DNA of 56,808 nucleotides from positions 1-56,808 of the forward strand of contig SUXC01000018.1 in the NCBI GenBank assembly GCA_015061165.1, given 5' to 3'. The DNA comes from Bacteroidales bacterium. GTDB taxonomy: Bacteria; Bacteroidota; Bacteroidia; Bacteroidales; Paludibacteraceae. The position numbers were made by a program, and so were the translations under genes. Below are positions 1 through 9,086 of the stretch, piece by piece (within the stretch, counting starts at the first letter, position 1; each line of letters begins with the position of its first letter). The notes below the pieces were generated by a model. The model was not told where the DNA came from and searched no databases. It was given only the letters and a program-made list of their open reading frames with translations.

Positions 1-798
1 ATATCCATTTGGCAGGAGAGGTTACCGCCAATGCAAATGGAGATGACGGATCTGGTGTGTATGCACAGGCAGGAGAAGTGTCTCTTTCTACCATCAGTAT
101 TTCCAGTTCAGGTGTCGGTATATCTGCTTATAACGGATTAACTCTCAATGGTGTTACGGAAACCAACACGGCAGATACAGGTCTTGGAACTGTGAATGGA
201 ACTCTTACTATCAATGCCGATGTTACGGCGACAACAGCCAAGTCTGCTGCTATTCTCAGCCGTGGTCGTGACCAAGGCGGAGATATTATTATCAATAGCG
301 GAACCATAACCGCTACCGGAGGTAATACCGGCATATGGGCTTATGGTATCGCAGCCGGAGGAAATATCACAGCAAAGGAAGGTACAGTCATACATGCTTC
401 CGGCGGTACAGGCATTTATGCAGAAACCGGAAATATCCATTTGGCAGGAGAGGTTACCGCCAATGCAAATGGAGATGACGGATCTGGTGTGTATGCACAG
501 GCAGGAGAAGTGTCTCTTTCTACCATCAGTATTTCCAGTTCAGGTGTCGGTATATCTGCCTATAACGGATTAACTCTCAATGGCGTTACGATTACCAATA
601 CGGCAGATACAGGTCTTGGAACTGTGAATGGAACTCTTACTATCAATGCCGATGTTACGGCGACAACAGCCAAGTCTGCTGCTATTCTCAGCCGTGGTCG
701 TGACCAAGGCGGAGATATTGTTATCAACAAAGGAACCGTCACTGCTACCGGAGGTAATACCGGCATATGGGCTTATGGTATCGCAGCCGGAGGAAATA
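1..798 (+). repeat. Two tandem 432-bp-period repeat copies inside the adhesin gene
   Basis: Copy one (1-366) and copy two (433-798) are almost identical at nucleotide level at an offset of 432 bp. They are separated by a 66-bp linker coding for 'VIHASGGTGIYAETGN'. Differences are few, for example gaaaccaac versus attaccaat near 168/600. The offset is a multiple of three, so recombination between copies would keep the frame. More copies may lie left of the window. Confidence 0.95.
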
Positions 799-3740
799 TC
801 AACATAAAATCCGGAAAGGTAGTAGCCAAAGGCGGGCTCAAGGGACTTTTTGCCGAAAAAGGCACAATCTCCATCACTCCTCCGCTGATTGTTATCACAG
901 CAGCGGGTGGTGGTATCAGCGCAGACGGGCACACCGTAGTGTATGATAATGGTGATCCGGCATTACGCGTCGTTATAATGGATCCGCCTGTGGGGGGCGT
1001 AGTGGCTCTGAGCTCCGCACCGTCACCGGGAAATGCGGTTGGTTTCACTTTGTCGGGCGAGATTGCTTCGGCGCAGACCGATAATGTATGGCAAATCAGC
1101 GATGATGATGTTAATTGGCAGGATATAGTGGAATCGCCTACCGGTGCGCCTGCGCACGACGGCGTGCATCAGCAACGCCGTGCAGTAACCACTCTAACAT
1201 ACACTCCGAAAGAATCTGAGATGGGCAAGTATCTCCGCGTCAAAGTGGCAGCGGCTGGCCATACCGGCTATATTTACAGCCCGAGTCGTCAGATTGCCAA
1301 AAAACTGTGTACGGATGTTCCAGCAGTACCGACGCTGACCAACATCAACGACAAAGTGCACTTGTCCAACGCCAAGACAACGCAGGAGTATATCATCTTC
1401 AACTACTCCAAAGAAGCCTCGTCTCTTACCGCAAACGATTGGAGCAATGCCGTAACACCAGACAGCGAGGTAGGATTCTTTGAGTTGAATAGTACAACCA
1501 ATGCTAATCATACCGTGTTCACTCGTATCAAAGAGACGACATCAACTCTAGCAAGCGAAAGTGTGGCAGAAGCAAGGTTATATATAGGTACATCAGTTTA
1601 TTTGCAAGACATAGAACTGAATATAAGCGAGACGGTAGGCTATTTCCAAAATATTAACAACGAACTAAATTGCAAAGTAGGTGATGTCATCCGTTGCGAC
1701 GCTGTGCCTGTTCCGTCCAATGCTACAAACTGGTATGGCATTTCGGGCAGCAATTGGACTGTGGACAATCGCAACACCGGATCACCATATGGTACTTTTT
1801 ACGAGGATGCAGATTGTACGGTGCCTATTAACACTTCTACCAATTATAAGACGGTTTACCTGAAGACCCTCACAGAAAAGAACTATCTGGAAGTACGTAT
1901 TCTCTATTATAATAGCGGAATCGGTTACAAGAGCCGCGCCAAGGAATTCAATGTTACTCCAGACGGCTATTTCCCACTGTTAGACTATATCAACGGTTGT
2001 AGCCGTACTATTGCTGCTGGTGAGAAGATAACAGGTATAGAAGTTAGCCGCCGCCCGTTCTCTGGTTCAGTGTACGGTCTAACTACCGAAGTAAGTGGCG
2101 AGGGAATAGCCCCGGTGGTGTCGTTCTCTCTCTATGAGACGATGACCATCAATGCTATAAACGCTACACCAGGTGTATATGTCTATACTCCGCTGCAAAA
2201 CGGTCATCCTCTGAATAATAACACGACCTTTACTATCACCGTTACCGATGGCAAATATGGTGTTGATTCACTGCTCTTGCGTGAGAACGCAATAACCGCC
2301 GACCCTGATGAGGTGCTTGAATTGGTGGCGCAACTAATGCCTACCAATTCCGAGGCAGAGATAACATGGACGAGTTCCAACACCAGCGTGGCTACCGTAC
2401 AGAACGGTATCGTTACAATTGCAGAAAACGCTCCAATAGGGGCTATGGCAACCATCACAGCAAATGCGAATGGCAAATCAGACGAATGTGAAATTACCGT
2501 AAGTGGCGAAGAGTATGACTTGTATGTGGCATCCACTCGCGTGACAAGCCGTAATCAAGACGATATCCTTGGTGATGGTACATTTAGTTTTGATGGCATG
2601 AGCACCTTGACAATAAAAGGTGACTATACTATTAACAACTCTGCAAATCTTGTACGCAACACAGGTATTGATGGACTCTATATCAACATTGGTCAAACAT
2701 GCACTATCTCGCAAGGTTCGGATTCATATAGCACATTGTTTGACCTAAGGAAGAACACCACTATTCGTGGCGAACAGATGACTATCAACGGTAATGGTAT
2801 CGCATTCAGTACACAAGGCGGTATGACATTGACATTGGATAGTGCTAACCTCGTTGTTAGTGCAATTATGCCTTTTAAGGGTAGTGGTATAGACGAAGAC
2901 AATATGAATATCATGAACTCGCATGTCGAGGTCAATGCATCTGGCTCTGCTGCTATATTTAGTTTCGCAGGCGGCATCTCGCTCTCTAATTGCTATATCA
3001 AAACGCCAGAAGGTGCCATAGTGGCAAATGGTGCTATTGAGGACGGCAATGGTTCGCAAGTGCGTAATCTCCTTATCGTACCCAACCCCGAAAAGACAGA
3101 ACCCGAACTCGCTTTTGCTTTATCGGAAGCAACTGCCACAGTTGGTGAAACCTTCATAGTTCCTACGCTTAATAATCCTAATAACCTTGCTATTACGTAC
3201 TACTCAGAAAATCCGATGATTGCCAAAGTGGATGCCGAGACAGGCGAGGTGACCCCTATATCTGCTGGAACGACAACGATTATAGCATACACCGATGGTA
3301 ACTTGTACCATAAGAATGGTGAGGTTTCATATGCGCTCATAGTTCTCAAAGGTTCTGTCTCTTTGTCGTTTACACAGAATTCGGTAAATGTAAGAATAGA
3401 TGATGAGGAGTTCGTTCTGCCTACATTGAATAATCCACAGGATGTAAGCGTAACCTATAGTAGCAGTAATCCTGCTGTGGCTACCGTACTTGCACTCACT
3501 GGAGATGTTACACTTGTTGCTGCGGGTACAACCACTATTACTGCGACCTTCTTAGGTGATAAATCATATAACGAAGCTTCTGCAAGTTATGATTTGATTG
3601 TTACAGAGAGCACGGCAACAGATTTGAATTATATTTCAACTCAGCCTAACGCTTCATCAGTGCAAAAAATTCTTCGCAACGGTCAACTTATCATCTTGCG
3701 TGACGGTAAGACCTATAATGTCATGGGACAGGAGTTGTAG
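1..3740 (+). CDS. Large surface adhesin-like protein with internal repeats, Ig-like domains and T9SS tail (5' truncated)
   Basis: The reading frame is open to the left edge (codons for I-H-L precede position 9), so the N-terminus and signal peptide lie outside the window. The visible 1243 residues start with two near-identical 144-residue copies (nt 1-366 and 433-798), rich in G, T, N and S, of a beta-helix-like 'GGNTGIWAYGIAAGG' pattern. A 'WQISDDDVNWQDI'-type module follows. There is a Big_2-like domain near residues 760-830 ('ITWTSSNTSVATV') and two more near 1034-1112 and 1114-1200 ('YSSSNPAVATV'). The last about 40 residues end in 'ILRDGKTYNVMGQEL', a short type A T9SS sorting signal. 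Expected to be secreted and anchored at the cell surface. The ligand is unknown; adhesion is inferred from architecture only. Confidence 0.85.
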   Translation, partial: IHLAGEVTANANGDDGSGVYAQAGEVSLSTISISSSGVGISAYNGLTLNGVTETNTADTGLGTVNGTLTINADVTATTAKSAAILSRGRDQGGDIIINSGTITATGGNTGIWAYGIAAGGNITAKEGTVIHASGGTGIYAETGNIHLAGEVTANANGDDGSGVYAQAGEVSLSTISISSSGVGISAYNGLTLNGVTITNTADTGLGTVNGTLTINADVTATTAKSAAILSRGRDQGGDIVINKGTVTATGGNTGIWAYGIAAGGNINIKSGKVVAKGGLKGLFAEKGTISITPPLIVITAAGGGISADGHTVVYDNGDPALRVVIMDPPVGGVVALSSAPSPGNAVGFTLSGEIASAQTDNVWQISDDDVNWQDIVESPTGAPAHDGVHQQRRAVTTLTYTPKESEMGKYLRVKVAAAGHTGYIYSPSRQIAKKLCTDVPAVPTLTNINDKVHLSNAKTTQEYIIFNYSKEASSLTANDWSNAVTPDSEVGFFELNSTTNANHTVFTRIKETTSTLASESVAEARLYIGTSVYLQDIELNISETVGYFQNINNELNCKVGDVIRCDAVPVPSNATNWYGISGSNWTVDNRNTGSPYGTFYEDADCTVPINTSTNYKTVYLKTLTEKNYLEVRILYYNSGIGYKSRAKEFNVTPDGYFPLLDYINGCSRTIAAGEKITGIEVSRRPFSGSVYGLTTEVSGEGIAPVVSFSLYETMTINAINATPGVYVYTPLQNGHPLNNNTTFTITVTDGKYGVDSLLLRENAITADPDEVLELVAQLMPTNSEAEITWTSSNTSVATVQNGIVTIAENAPIGAMATITANANGKSDECEITVSGEEYDLYVASTRVTSRNQDDILGDGTFSFDGMSTLTIKGDYTINNSANLVRNTGIDGLYINIGQTCTISQGSDSYSTLFDLRKNTTIRGEQMTINGNGIAFSTQGGMTLTLDSANLVVSAIMPFKGSGIDEDNMNIMNSHVEVNASGSAAIFSFAGGISLSNCYIKTPEGAIVANGAIEDGNGSQVRNLLIVPNPEKTEPELAFALSEATATVGETFIVPTLNNPNNLAITYYSENPMIAKVDAETGEVTPISAGTTTIIAYTDGNLYHKNGEVSYALIVLKGSVSLSFTQNSVNVRIDDEEFVLPTLNNPQDVSVTYSSSNPAVATVLALTGDVTLVAAGTTTITATFLGDKSYNEASASYDLIVTESTATDLNYISTQPNASSVQKILRNGQLIILRDGKTYNVMGQEL

Positions 3741-3879
3741 TAATTTGGCTTTGTTCGTTTTCGCTCACCAATGCAGTTCTGCATTCATATGAGCGAAAAA
3801 CAAACAAGTATTCATCTAGAATTGACAAATAATTGTCGCCTAAATTGATGCGAATTGTCGTTAAACAAAATCCTATCTC

Positions 3880-3914
3880 ACTCCGCTACTCTCACCAGTA
3901 GCGGAGTTTCTTTC
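3880..3914 (+). terminator. Intrinsic terminator after the adhesin gene
   Basis: An 11-bp perfect stem (actccgctact at 3880-3890, agtagcggagt at 3897-3907) with a 6-nt loop is followed by a T-rich stretch. It lies 140 bp past the adhesin stop codon. Confidence 0.8.
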
Positions 3915-4044
3915 GGCACAATCTTCGCGCGAAGAACTTTTTTTCAAAAAAATACACTCACGCGGGAATCATAGTAAGCACTACACTTCCCGCGTTATAT
4001 ATATACCATTTTACTCTCCATATTCTCAAACCTTCGGCACAAAA
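3908..4044 (+). repeat. Dispersed palindromic element A, copy 1
   Basis: About 137 bp. It begins and ends with the same motif ttcggcacaa in direct orientation. The centre is an inverted repeat (cgcgggaa ... ttcccgcg) followed by a TATATATA stretch. A second copy lies in reverse orientation at 17674-17812. No open reading frame is shared by the two copies. It may be a MITE or REP-like element or a structured RNA. Confidence 0.75.
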
Positions 4045-4278
4045 GTAGCATAATGCCGAAAATACGGCATTACTATAATATATAGAGGCACATATATTTG
4101 AAACTAAAAGCCACCGCTGTGATACAACTAGGCAATAGATGTGCTTTTTTGTTCTATGCTCGTGTTTCATCCTCAGAGTGGGGACTCTTCGGACACATCG
4201 CTCGGAGTGCGTTCCGTCGCACTCCTTCAGGTCGCGAAGTGGTCGTGTAGCCCGCAGCCAAATCGAGAGTGACCTGAA

Positions 4279-4668
4279 ATTCCAACCACGGATGGCACAG
4301 ATGAGCACGGAAACACGGATACATAACCTCCTACGCCTGCGGCGAGAAATCTAAACTATCGCAACTAAAAACGGAGGTATGGTAACAACAACTTAAACAA
4401 CATAAATCCAACAACTTGTTGCGCGCAAAACAACACATTGCGCGCTCAAGGGGAAAAGTTTAGATAGTTGAGATTTCTTATCTCCCTTTGGTCGAACGAT
4501 TTTTTCTTATCTCGCCTAAGGGCTTGAATGATTTTTTCTGCGCAAAGCGCAAGGAGATATGATGTCCCACGAATGACACGGATGAGCACGGAAACAAGGA
4601 ATAAAACCTCTTTGCGCTCCGCGCAGAAATCTAAACTATACCAACTAAAAAAGGAATGTGGTTGAATT
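4279..4668 (+). repeat. Two copies of a 'cacggatgagcacgg' repeat with conserved 3' flank
   Basis: Copy one (about 4287-4375) and copy two (about 4572-4655) share cacggatgagcacgg-like tandem hexamers. An imperfect hairpin follows (cctgcggcg or gcgctccgcgc). After that comes gaaatctaaactat, a short spacer, and caactaaaaa. The copies are diverged and non-coding. Confidence 0.65.
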
Positions 4669-5194
4669 ATAGAAAATAATAGAATATTATCTAAAATTTG
4701 CCTAGCAAACGAATAACTGCTGAGACACTGAGACAGTAAAATTTAAAAAGTATATACACGTGTGTATAAAATATGTATATAGTTTTAGAAATGCAGTGTC
4801 TCAGTGTCTCAGTGTCTCACAAGAAGGTGGCAAAAAGAGCATTGAGTGACGGCTATCCACCGCTTATCCACCGCTTATCCACCCGATAAAGGGCCCTCTA
4901 AACAGAGGTATCCTACTTGACACTTCTGACGGAAAAACAGGCAAACTTTTGACGGAAAAATAGGCAAACTACGGGGAAAGTATTGGACAGTATTGGAGTG
5001 ATAACGGAGTGGTAACGGGTAAGACTGCTGGAATATGAGATAAATCTTCAAAAAATAGCATTGGCAGGCGGTTGAATAAATAGAAAAATGGATACTATAG
5101 CATAATAACGGGATATAGATGTGCTACTGATAGGCTTACGATGTGCCACTATGAACCCGTCAAGAAAAAATCGTTCGACCAAAGGGAAGATAAG
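4477..5194. repeat. Inverted repeat pair enclosing about 0.7 kb
   Basis: The left arm at 4477-4507 contains ccctttggtcgaacgatttt. The right arm at 5162-5194 is its reverse complement with one extra base. The enclosed DNA holds element B and GAGACACTG-type repeats but no gene. The arms could be ends of a decayed mobile element. Confidence 0.6.
4814..5083 (+). repeat. Dispersed element B, copy 1, with DnaA-box-like iterons
   Basis: This matches the reverse complement of 46203-46497. Visible modules are three 11-bp-spaced units ending TATCCACC (4854-4861, 4864-4872, 4875-4883), the block gataaagggccctctaaacag, two tandem 24-bp-type units (ctgacggaaaaacaggcaaa, then a variant), and a conserved 3' part ending ggcggttgaataaatag. 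Copy 2 has three of the 24-bp units, so unit number varies. Confidence 0.8.
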
Positions 5195-5255
5195 AACCCA
5201 TTATGAACCCGTAAAATCTTCGGAAGTAGGTAGGAAAGCATGTTGTTCATAGTAA

Positions 5256-5313
5256 AAAATAGACAAAAATATCTCAGCGATTTGCATATTTCAATAAAAA
5301 GCAGTAACTTTGC
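5256..5313 (+). promoter_or_regulatory. Promoter of the AAA/DUF4143 gene (shared 58-bp segment)
   Basis: It contains a TTG element and the -7 box TAacTTTG (5305-5312), typical Bacteroidetes sigma-ABfr spacing. The segment is nearly identical to the promoter segment at 46777-46837 on the opposite strand. Confidence 0.75.
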
Positions 5314-5393
5314 AGTCGAAAAAGAAAAGTTATACTTTGTTTTATCTTGATAATATAAAGTGATACTTTATTTTATCATAATTTATGTGAGTT

Positions 5394-6539
5394 ATGAGTG
5401 AGTTTGTACGAGTGCAAAAAATACTTGATGCACAGGAAGATAGCGTCTTCTTGTGGGGCGCAAGGCAAGTCGGTAAGAGTACGCTGATTAAAAATGTTTA
5501 TCCAAATGCAAAAGTCTATGATTTGCTAAAAAGTGATGAATATACTCGACTATTGCGTCGTCCACAATTATTACGCGAGGAATTGTTGTCTTTCGGAGAG
5601 GAAACCTTGGTTGTAATCGATGAGATACAGAAGATTCCACAACTATTGGACGAGGTACATTGGTTGATTGTAAACAGAGGTGTCCGATTTATTCTATGTG
5701 GTTCCAGTGCGCGCAAACTTAAACGCATAGGTACAAATCTCTTGGGTGGGCGTGCTCTGTCAGTAAAATTATATCCGCTTGTAAGCGCAGAAATACCAGA
5801 TTTTGATTTGGTACGTGGTATCAATCATGGTATGTTACCACGACATTATTTGGCAACCAATCCTAAAAAACGCCTTGATGCATATATCGGTACGTATCTC
5901 AAAGAAGAGATACAAGATGAAGCCGTGGTACGCCAATTAGCAGCGTTTAATCGTTTCTTGGATATGGCTGCACAATGTAATGGTGAAATAATCAATTACA
6001 AAAATATAGCTCAAGATTGTGGTGTCAGTGCAGTTACGGTGAAAGAGTACTTTACTATTTTAGAACAGACATTGATTGGATATATGCTGCCTGCCTTCAC
6101 GGCATCTAAAAAGCGCCGAGCTATTACTGCACCAAAGTTCTATTATTTTGATGTGGGTGTAGCCAATCATTTGCTCCATCGCTCCAATCTGCAGCAGGGC
6201 TCAGTGGATTTTGGTCATGCGTATGAACATTTGATGATACAGGAATTGATAGCTTATTTAAGTTACTCGGAGAGTGATGAGCAACTAAGTTATTGGCGAA
6301 CAGCCAGTGGCTATGAGGTGGATGCGGTGATAGGCGATGGGCGTTTGGCGATAGAATTCAAAAGCGCAGAAGAAGTACAATCTAAACATACCAAAGGGTT
6401 GAAAGCATTTTCGGAGGAGTATGCTAATGCTCGTTTGATAGTTGTTTCTATGGATGCAAATCCACGTATGTTGAATGGCGTGGAGATATTGCCAGCAATG
6501 GATTTTCTTAGGCTACTTTGGGAAGGTAAGATTTGCTAA
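5394..6539 (+). CDS. AAA_14 ATPase with DUF4143 domain
   Basis: 381 residues, cytosolic. Walker A is GARQVGKST near residues 22-30 and Walker B is 'LVVIDEIQ'. The C-terminal half is the DUF4143 region with a PD-(D/E)xK-like pattern near the end ('YEVDAVIGDGRLAIEFKSAEE'). Members of this family are common accessory ATPases in Bacteroidetes. Their biochemical role is not settled, and links to nucleic acid transactions or toxin-antitoxin-like behaviour are inference. The gene has its own promoter and a strong hairpin follows. The start is the ATG at 5394, 82 bp after the -7 box. Confidence 0.85.
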   Translation: MSEFVRVQKILDAQEDSVFLWGARQVGKSTLIKNVYPNAKVYDLLKSDEYTRLLRRPQLLREELLSFGEETLVVIDEIQKIPQLLDEVHWLIVNRGVRFILCGSSARKLKRIGTNLLGGRALSVKLYPLVSAEIPDFDLVRGINHGMLPRHYLATNPKKRLDAYIGTYLKEEIQDEAVVRQLAAFNRFLDMAAQCNGEIINYKNIAQDCGVSAVTVKEYFTILEQTLIGYMLPAFTASKKRRAITAPKFYYFDVGVANHLLHRSNLQQGSVDFGHAYEHLMIQELIAYLSYSESDEQLSYWRTASGYEVDAVIGDGRLAIEFKSAEEVQSKHTKGLKAFSEEYANARLIVVSMDANPRMLNGVEILPAMDFLRLLWEGKIC

Positions 6540-6593
6540 GAGTGAGGAATGAAGGGGGTACTTCCTCGAAGCTACGATCGCTCTATGCAGTCC

Positions 6594-6647
6594 ATTTGCA
6601 ATAAAATCGCACTTGAAAGTAAACTTTCGTGCGATTTTATTGCAAAT
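6594..6647. terminator. Long hairpin, bidirectional terminator-like, upstream of the PBP1A promoter
   Basis: A 19-bp perfect outer stem (6594-6612 with 6629-6647) and an inner gaaag/ctttc stem. The inner core resembles the hairpin at 45421-45456, so this is a recurring sequence family. It sits 54 bp past the ATPase stop codon and ends directly before the next promoter. Confidence 0.7.
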
Positions 6648-6670
6648 GTGCATTTTTTGTTGTACCTTTG
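6648..6670 (+). promoter_or_regulatory. Promoter of the PBP1A gene
   Basis: The -7 box TAccTTTG is at 6663-6670. The TTG of the -33 element lies at the right end of the preceding hairpin (attgcaaat). The predicted transcript has about 35 nt before the ATG at 6711. Confidence 0.75.
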
Positions 6671-6710
6671 CAGGATAATTGGGTGTAGTAGGCAATCTAA
6701 AATATAAACT

Positions 6711-9017
6711 ATGGATAAAAAACAGAAAACAGGTATCGGAAAACAAGTATCCACAAACGATACTTTTAAGAAGAAGTTTGCAGTATGGTTCTGGAGTATA
6801 GTAGGTGCAGGACTTGTGGCTATCGTATTAGTATTCTGGATGATAACAAAAGGATGGCTCGGATATTTGCCTCCGCTGGATGAGTTGCAAAACCCCAAGA
6901 ATAAGTTCGCTACCGAAGTCATATCCGCCGATATGCAATTGCTTGGGCGATATTATCGCAACGAGAACCGCGTGAGCGTGGATTACACCGACATATCGCC
7001 CAACATGATCAACGCACTCATCGCCACAGAAGATGTGCGCTTCTATGACCATACAGGCGTAGATGTGAAATCGCTGTTCCGTGCAGTCATCATGCTCGGC
7101 AAAGCAGGTGGCGGTAGTACTCTCACCCAACAATTGGCTAAGCAACTATGGTCGCCACGCGCTAACAATATCTTTGAACGCGCCCTGCAAAAACCTATCG
7201 AATGGGTCATTGCTACCAAACTGGAACGACTATACTCCAAAGAGGAGATACTCACCATGTATCTTAATCAGTTTGACTTCCTCTATAATGCAGTGGGAAT
7301 CAAATCGGCTGCACAAGTCTATTTTAGTACTACACCCGCAGAACTGAAAATAGAGGAGGCTGCTATGTTGGTGGGTATGTGTAAGAACCCATCCCTCTAC
7401 AACCCTCGTCGCAGACCCGAGAATGCACTCAATAGGCGCAATACCGTGCTCAACCAAATGTGCAAATATGACTATATTACAGAGCAAGTGTGCGACTCGC
7501 TCAAGGCATTACCTATCGAACTCAAATACCAGTCGGTGGACCACAAACAAGGCATAGCACCGTACTTCCGCGAATACCTACGTCAAGTACTGACTGCCAA
7601 AGAACCCAAACCAAATCACTACTCCGAGTGGAACATGCAGCAATATGAGATAGACAGACGTCAGTGGGAAGAGAATCCGCTCTACGGCTTCTGCAATAAG
7701 AACCATAAACCCGACGGTACGCCATATGATTTATACAATGATGGACTACGCATATATACCACTATCGACACACGCATGCAGCAGTATGCCGAGGAAGCCG
7801 TGAGCGAGCATATCCAAGACTTGCAAAAGAGTTTCTTCCGCGAGAAACGCAAGAAATCATATGCACCATTCTCCAAAGACCTAACGCCAGAGGAGATAGA
7901 TGGTATCATGAATCGCTCTATGCGTCAGACCGACCGCTACCGCGTACTGAAGAAACAAGGCATGAGTGAGACCGACATCAAGAAGGTATTTAATACACCA
8001 GTCAATATGCACGTGTTCTCGTACAACGGAATGATAGACACCACCATGACACCTATGGATTCTATTCGTTGGAACAAACATTTCCTGCGTTGCGGATTCA
8101 TGTCAATGGATGTACACTCTGGCTCAGTGAAGGCATACGTGGGCGGACCTAATTTCACGCACTTCCAATATGATATGGTAACTACAGGTCGTCGTCAGGT
8201 AGGTTCAACCATCAAGCCATACCTCTTCACCCTGGCTATGGATGAGGGTATGTGGCCATGCGATAGCACGGTAAACGATTCTGTAACCCTGATTGACGGT
8301 AATGGTGTACGTTGGACTCCACGCGATGAGCATGTCAAGAATCAAGGCGAAATGGTAACACTCAATTGGGGATTGGAGAAATCCAGCAACTGGATTACCG
8401 CCTACCTCATGTCGCTCTTTACGCCCGAACAATTGGTGCGCATGATGCGTTCCTTCGGTATAGAAGGACAACTCGACCCCGTGGTCAGCCTCTGTCTCGG
8501 ACCATGCGAGGTGAGCGTAAAGGAGATGGTGGATGCCTATACCACTTTCCCCAATAAGGGTATTCGCGTAGAGCCATTATATGTAACACGTATAGAGGAT
8601 AATAATGGCAATATATTGGCGACATTCACGCCTAAGACCTACGAGATTATCAGCGAAACAACCTCATACAAGATGATTTACATGCTCCGCAATGTGATGG
8701 ACCACGGTACAGGAGTGCGCGCACGCTTCCGCTATGGACTGAAAGCACCAATGGGTGGCAAGACGGGTACTTCGCAAAACCACTCTGACGGTTGGTTCGT
8801 AGGCTTCACCCCATCCTTGGTAAGTGGCGTATGGGTAGGTGGTGAAGACCGTAGTATCCACTTCGATAATATGTCCGCAGGTCAAGGTGCCAATATGGCA
8901 TTGCCTATCTGGGCAATCTATATGCAGAAAGTCTATGCCAACGAAGAGTTGGGCTATAGCGTAGAAGAACAATTTGACGTACCTGAATGGTTTGATCCCG
9001 AAGCAGGGTGTAAGTGA
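6711..9017 (+). CDS. mrcA: Penicillin-binding protein 1A (bifunctional transglycosylase/transpeptidase)
   Basis: 768 residues. It polymerises and cross-links peptidoglycan from the outer face of the inner membrane. A short cytosolic N-terminus precedes one membrane helix (about 24-45). The GT51 glycosyltransferase domain shows ATEDVRFYDHTGVD and GGSTLTQQLAKQLW. The transpeptidase domain shows STIK (catalytic Ser), SSN and KTGT. Length fits class A PBPs. It has its own promoter. The next gene follows after a TATTGG-type repeat, so the two may be cotranscribed. Confidence 0.95.
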   Translation: MDKKQKTGIGKQVSTNDTFKKKFAVWFWSIVGAGLVAIVLVFWMITKGWLGYLPPLDELQNPKNKFATEVISADMQLLGRYYRNENRVSVDYTDISPNMINALIATEDVRFYDHTGVDVKSLFRAVIMLGKAGGGSTLTQQLAKQLWSPRANNIFERALQKPIEWVIATKLERLYSKEEILTMYLNQFDFLYNAVGIKSAAQVYFSTTPAELKIEEAAMLVGMCKNPSLYNPRRRPENALNRRNTVLNQMCKYDYITEQVCDSLKALPIELKYQSVDHKQGIAPYFREYLRQVLTAKEPKPNHYSEWNMQQYEIDRRQWEENPLYGFCNKNHKPDGTPYDLYNDGLRIYTTIDTRMQQYAEEAVSEHIQDLQKSFFREKRKKSYAPFSKDLTPEEIDGIMNRSMRQTDRYRVLKKQGMSETDIKKVFNTPVNMHVFSYNGMIDTTMTPMDSIRWNKHFLRCGFMSMDVHSGSVKAYVGGPNFTHFQYDMVTTGRRQVGSTIKPYLFTLAMDEGMWPCDSTVNDSVTLIDGNGVRWTPRDEHVKNQGEMVTLNWGLEKSSNWITAYLMSLFTPEQLVRMMRSFGIEGQLDPVVSLCLGPCEVSVKEMVDAYTTFPNKGIRVEPLYVTRIEDNNGNILATFTPKTYEIISETTSYKMIYMLRNVMDHGTGVRARFRYGLKAPMGGKTGTSQNHSDGWFVGFTPSLVSGVWVGGEDRSIHFDNMSAGQGANMALPIWAIYMQKVYANEELGYSVEEQFDVPEWFDPEAGCK

Positions 9018-9086
9018 TTGGTTATTGGCTATTGGTTATTGGTTATTGGTTATTGGATATTGGGTATTGGATATTGGGTATTGGAT
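9018..9086 (+). repeat. TATTGG-type short tandem repeat
   Basis: A run of degenerate TATTGG/GTTATTGG units fills the gap between the PBP1A stop and the ATG of the TPR gene. The frame is open through it ('GYWLLVIGYW'). The same repeat type is seen at 31680-31745, 33088-33140, 35345-35380 and 42355-42385. Confidence 0.9.

Larger units (their letters stand above)
3741..5393. other. 1.65 kb gene-free tract made of dispersed repeats
   Basis: No convincing gene. In order it holds the adhesin terminator, element A, and a two-copy repeat related to cacggatgagcacgg (4279-4375 and 4567-4668, both followed by gaaatctaaactat). Next come an inverted repeat arm at 4477-4507 with its partner at 5162-5194, GAGACACTGAGACA-type tandem repeats (4717-4735 and 4793-4820), element B (4814-5083) and a promoter segment before the ATPase gene. 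The mixture suggests a site that has collected decayed mobile DNA. Confidence 0.7.

Noticed and set aside
3958..4354. Frames of 116 (minus) and 71 (plus) codons in the gene-free tract
   Set aside because: They run through element A and tandem repeats and have no domain. The frame is not kept in the second copy of the element.
9018..9086. TTG-started N-terminal extension of the TPR protein ('GYWLLVIGYW')
   Set aside because: It is translation of the TATTGG repeat. The ATG at 9087 opens a good signal peptide.
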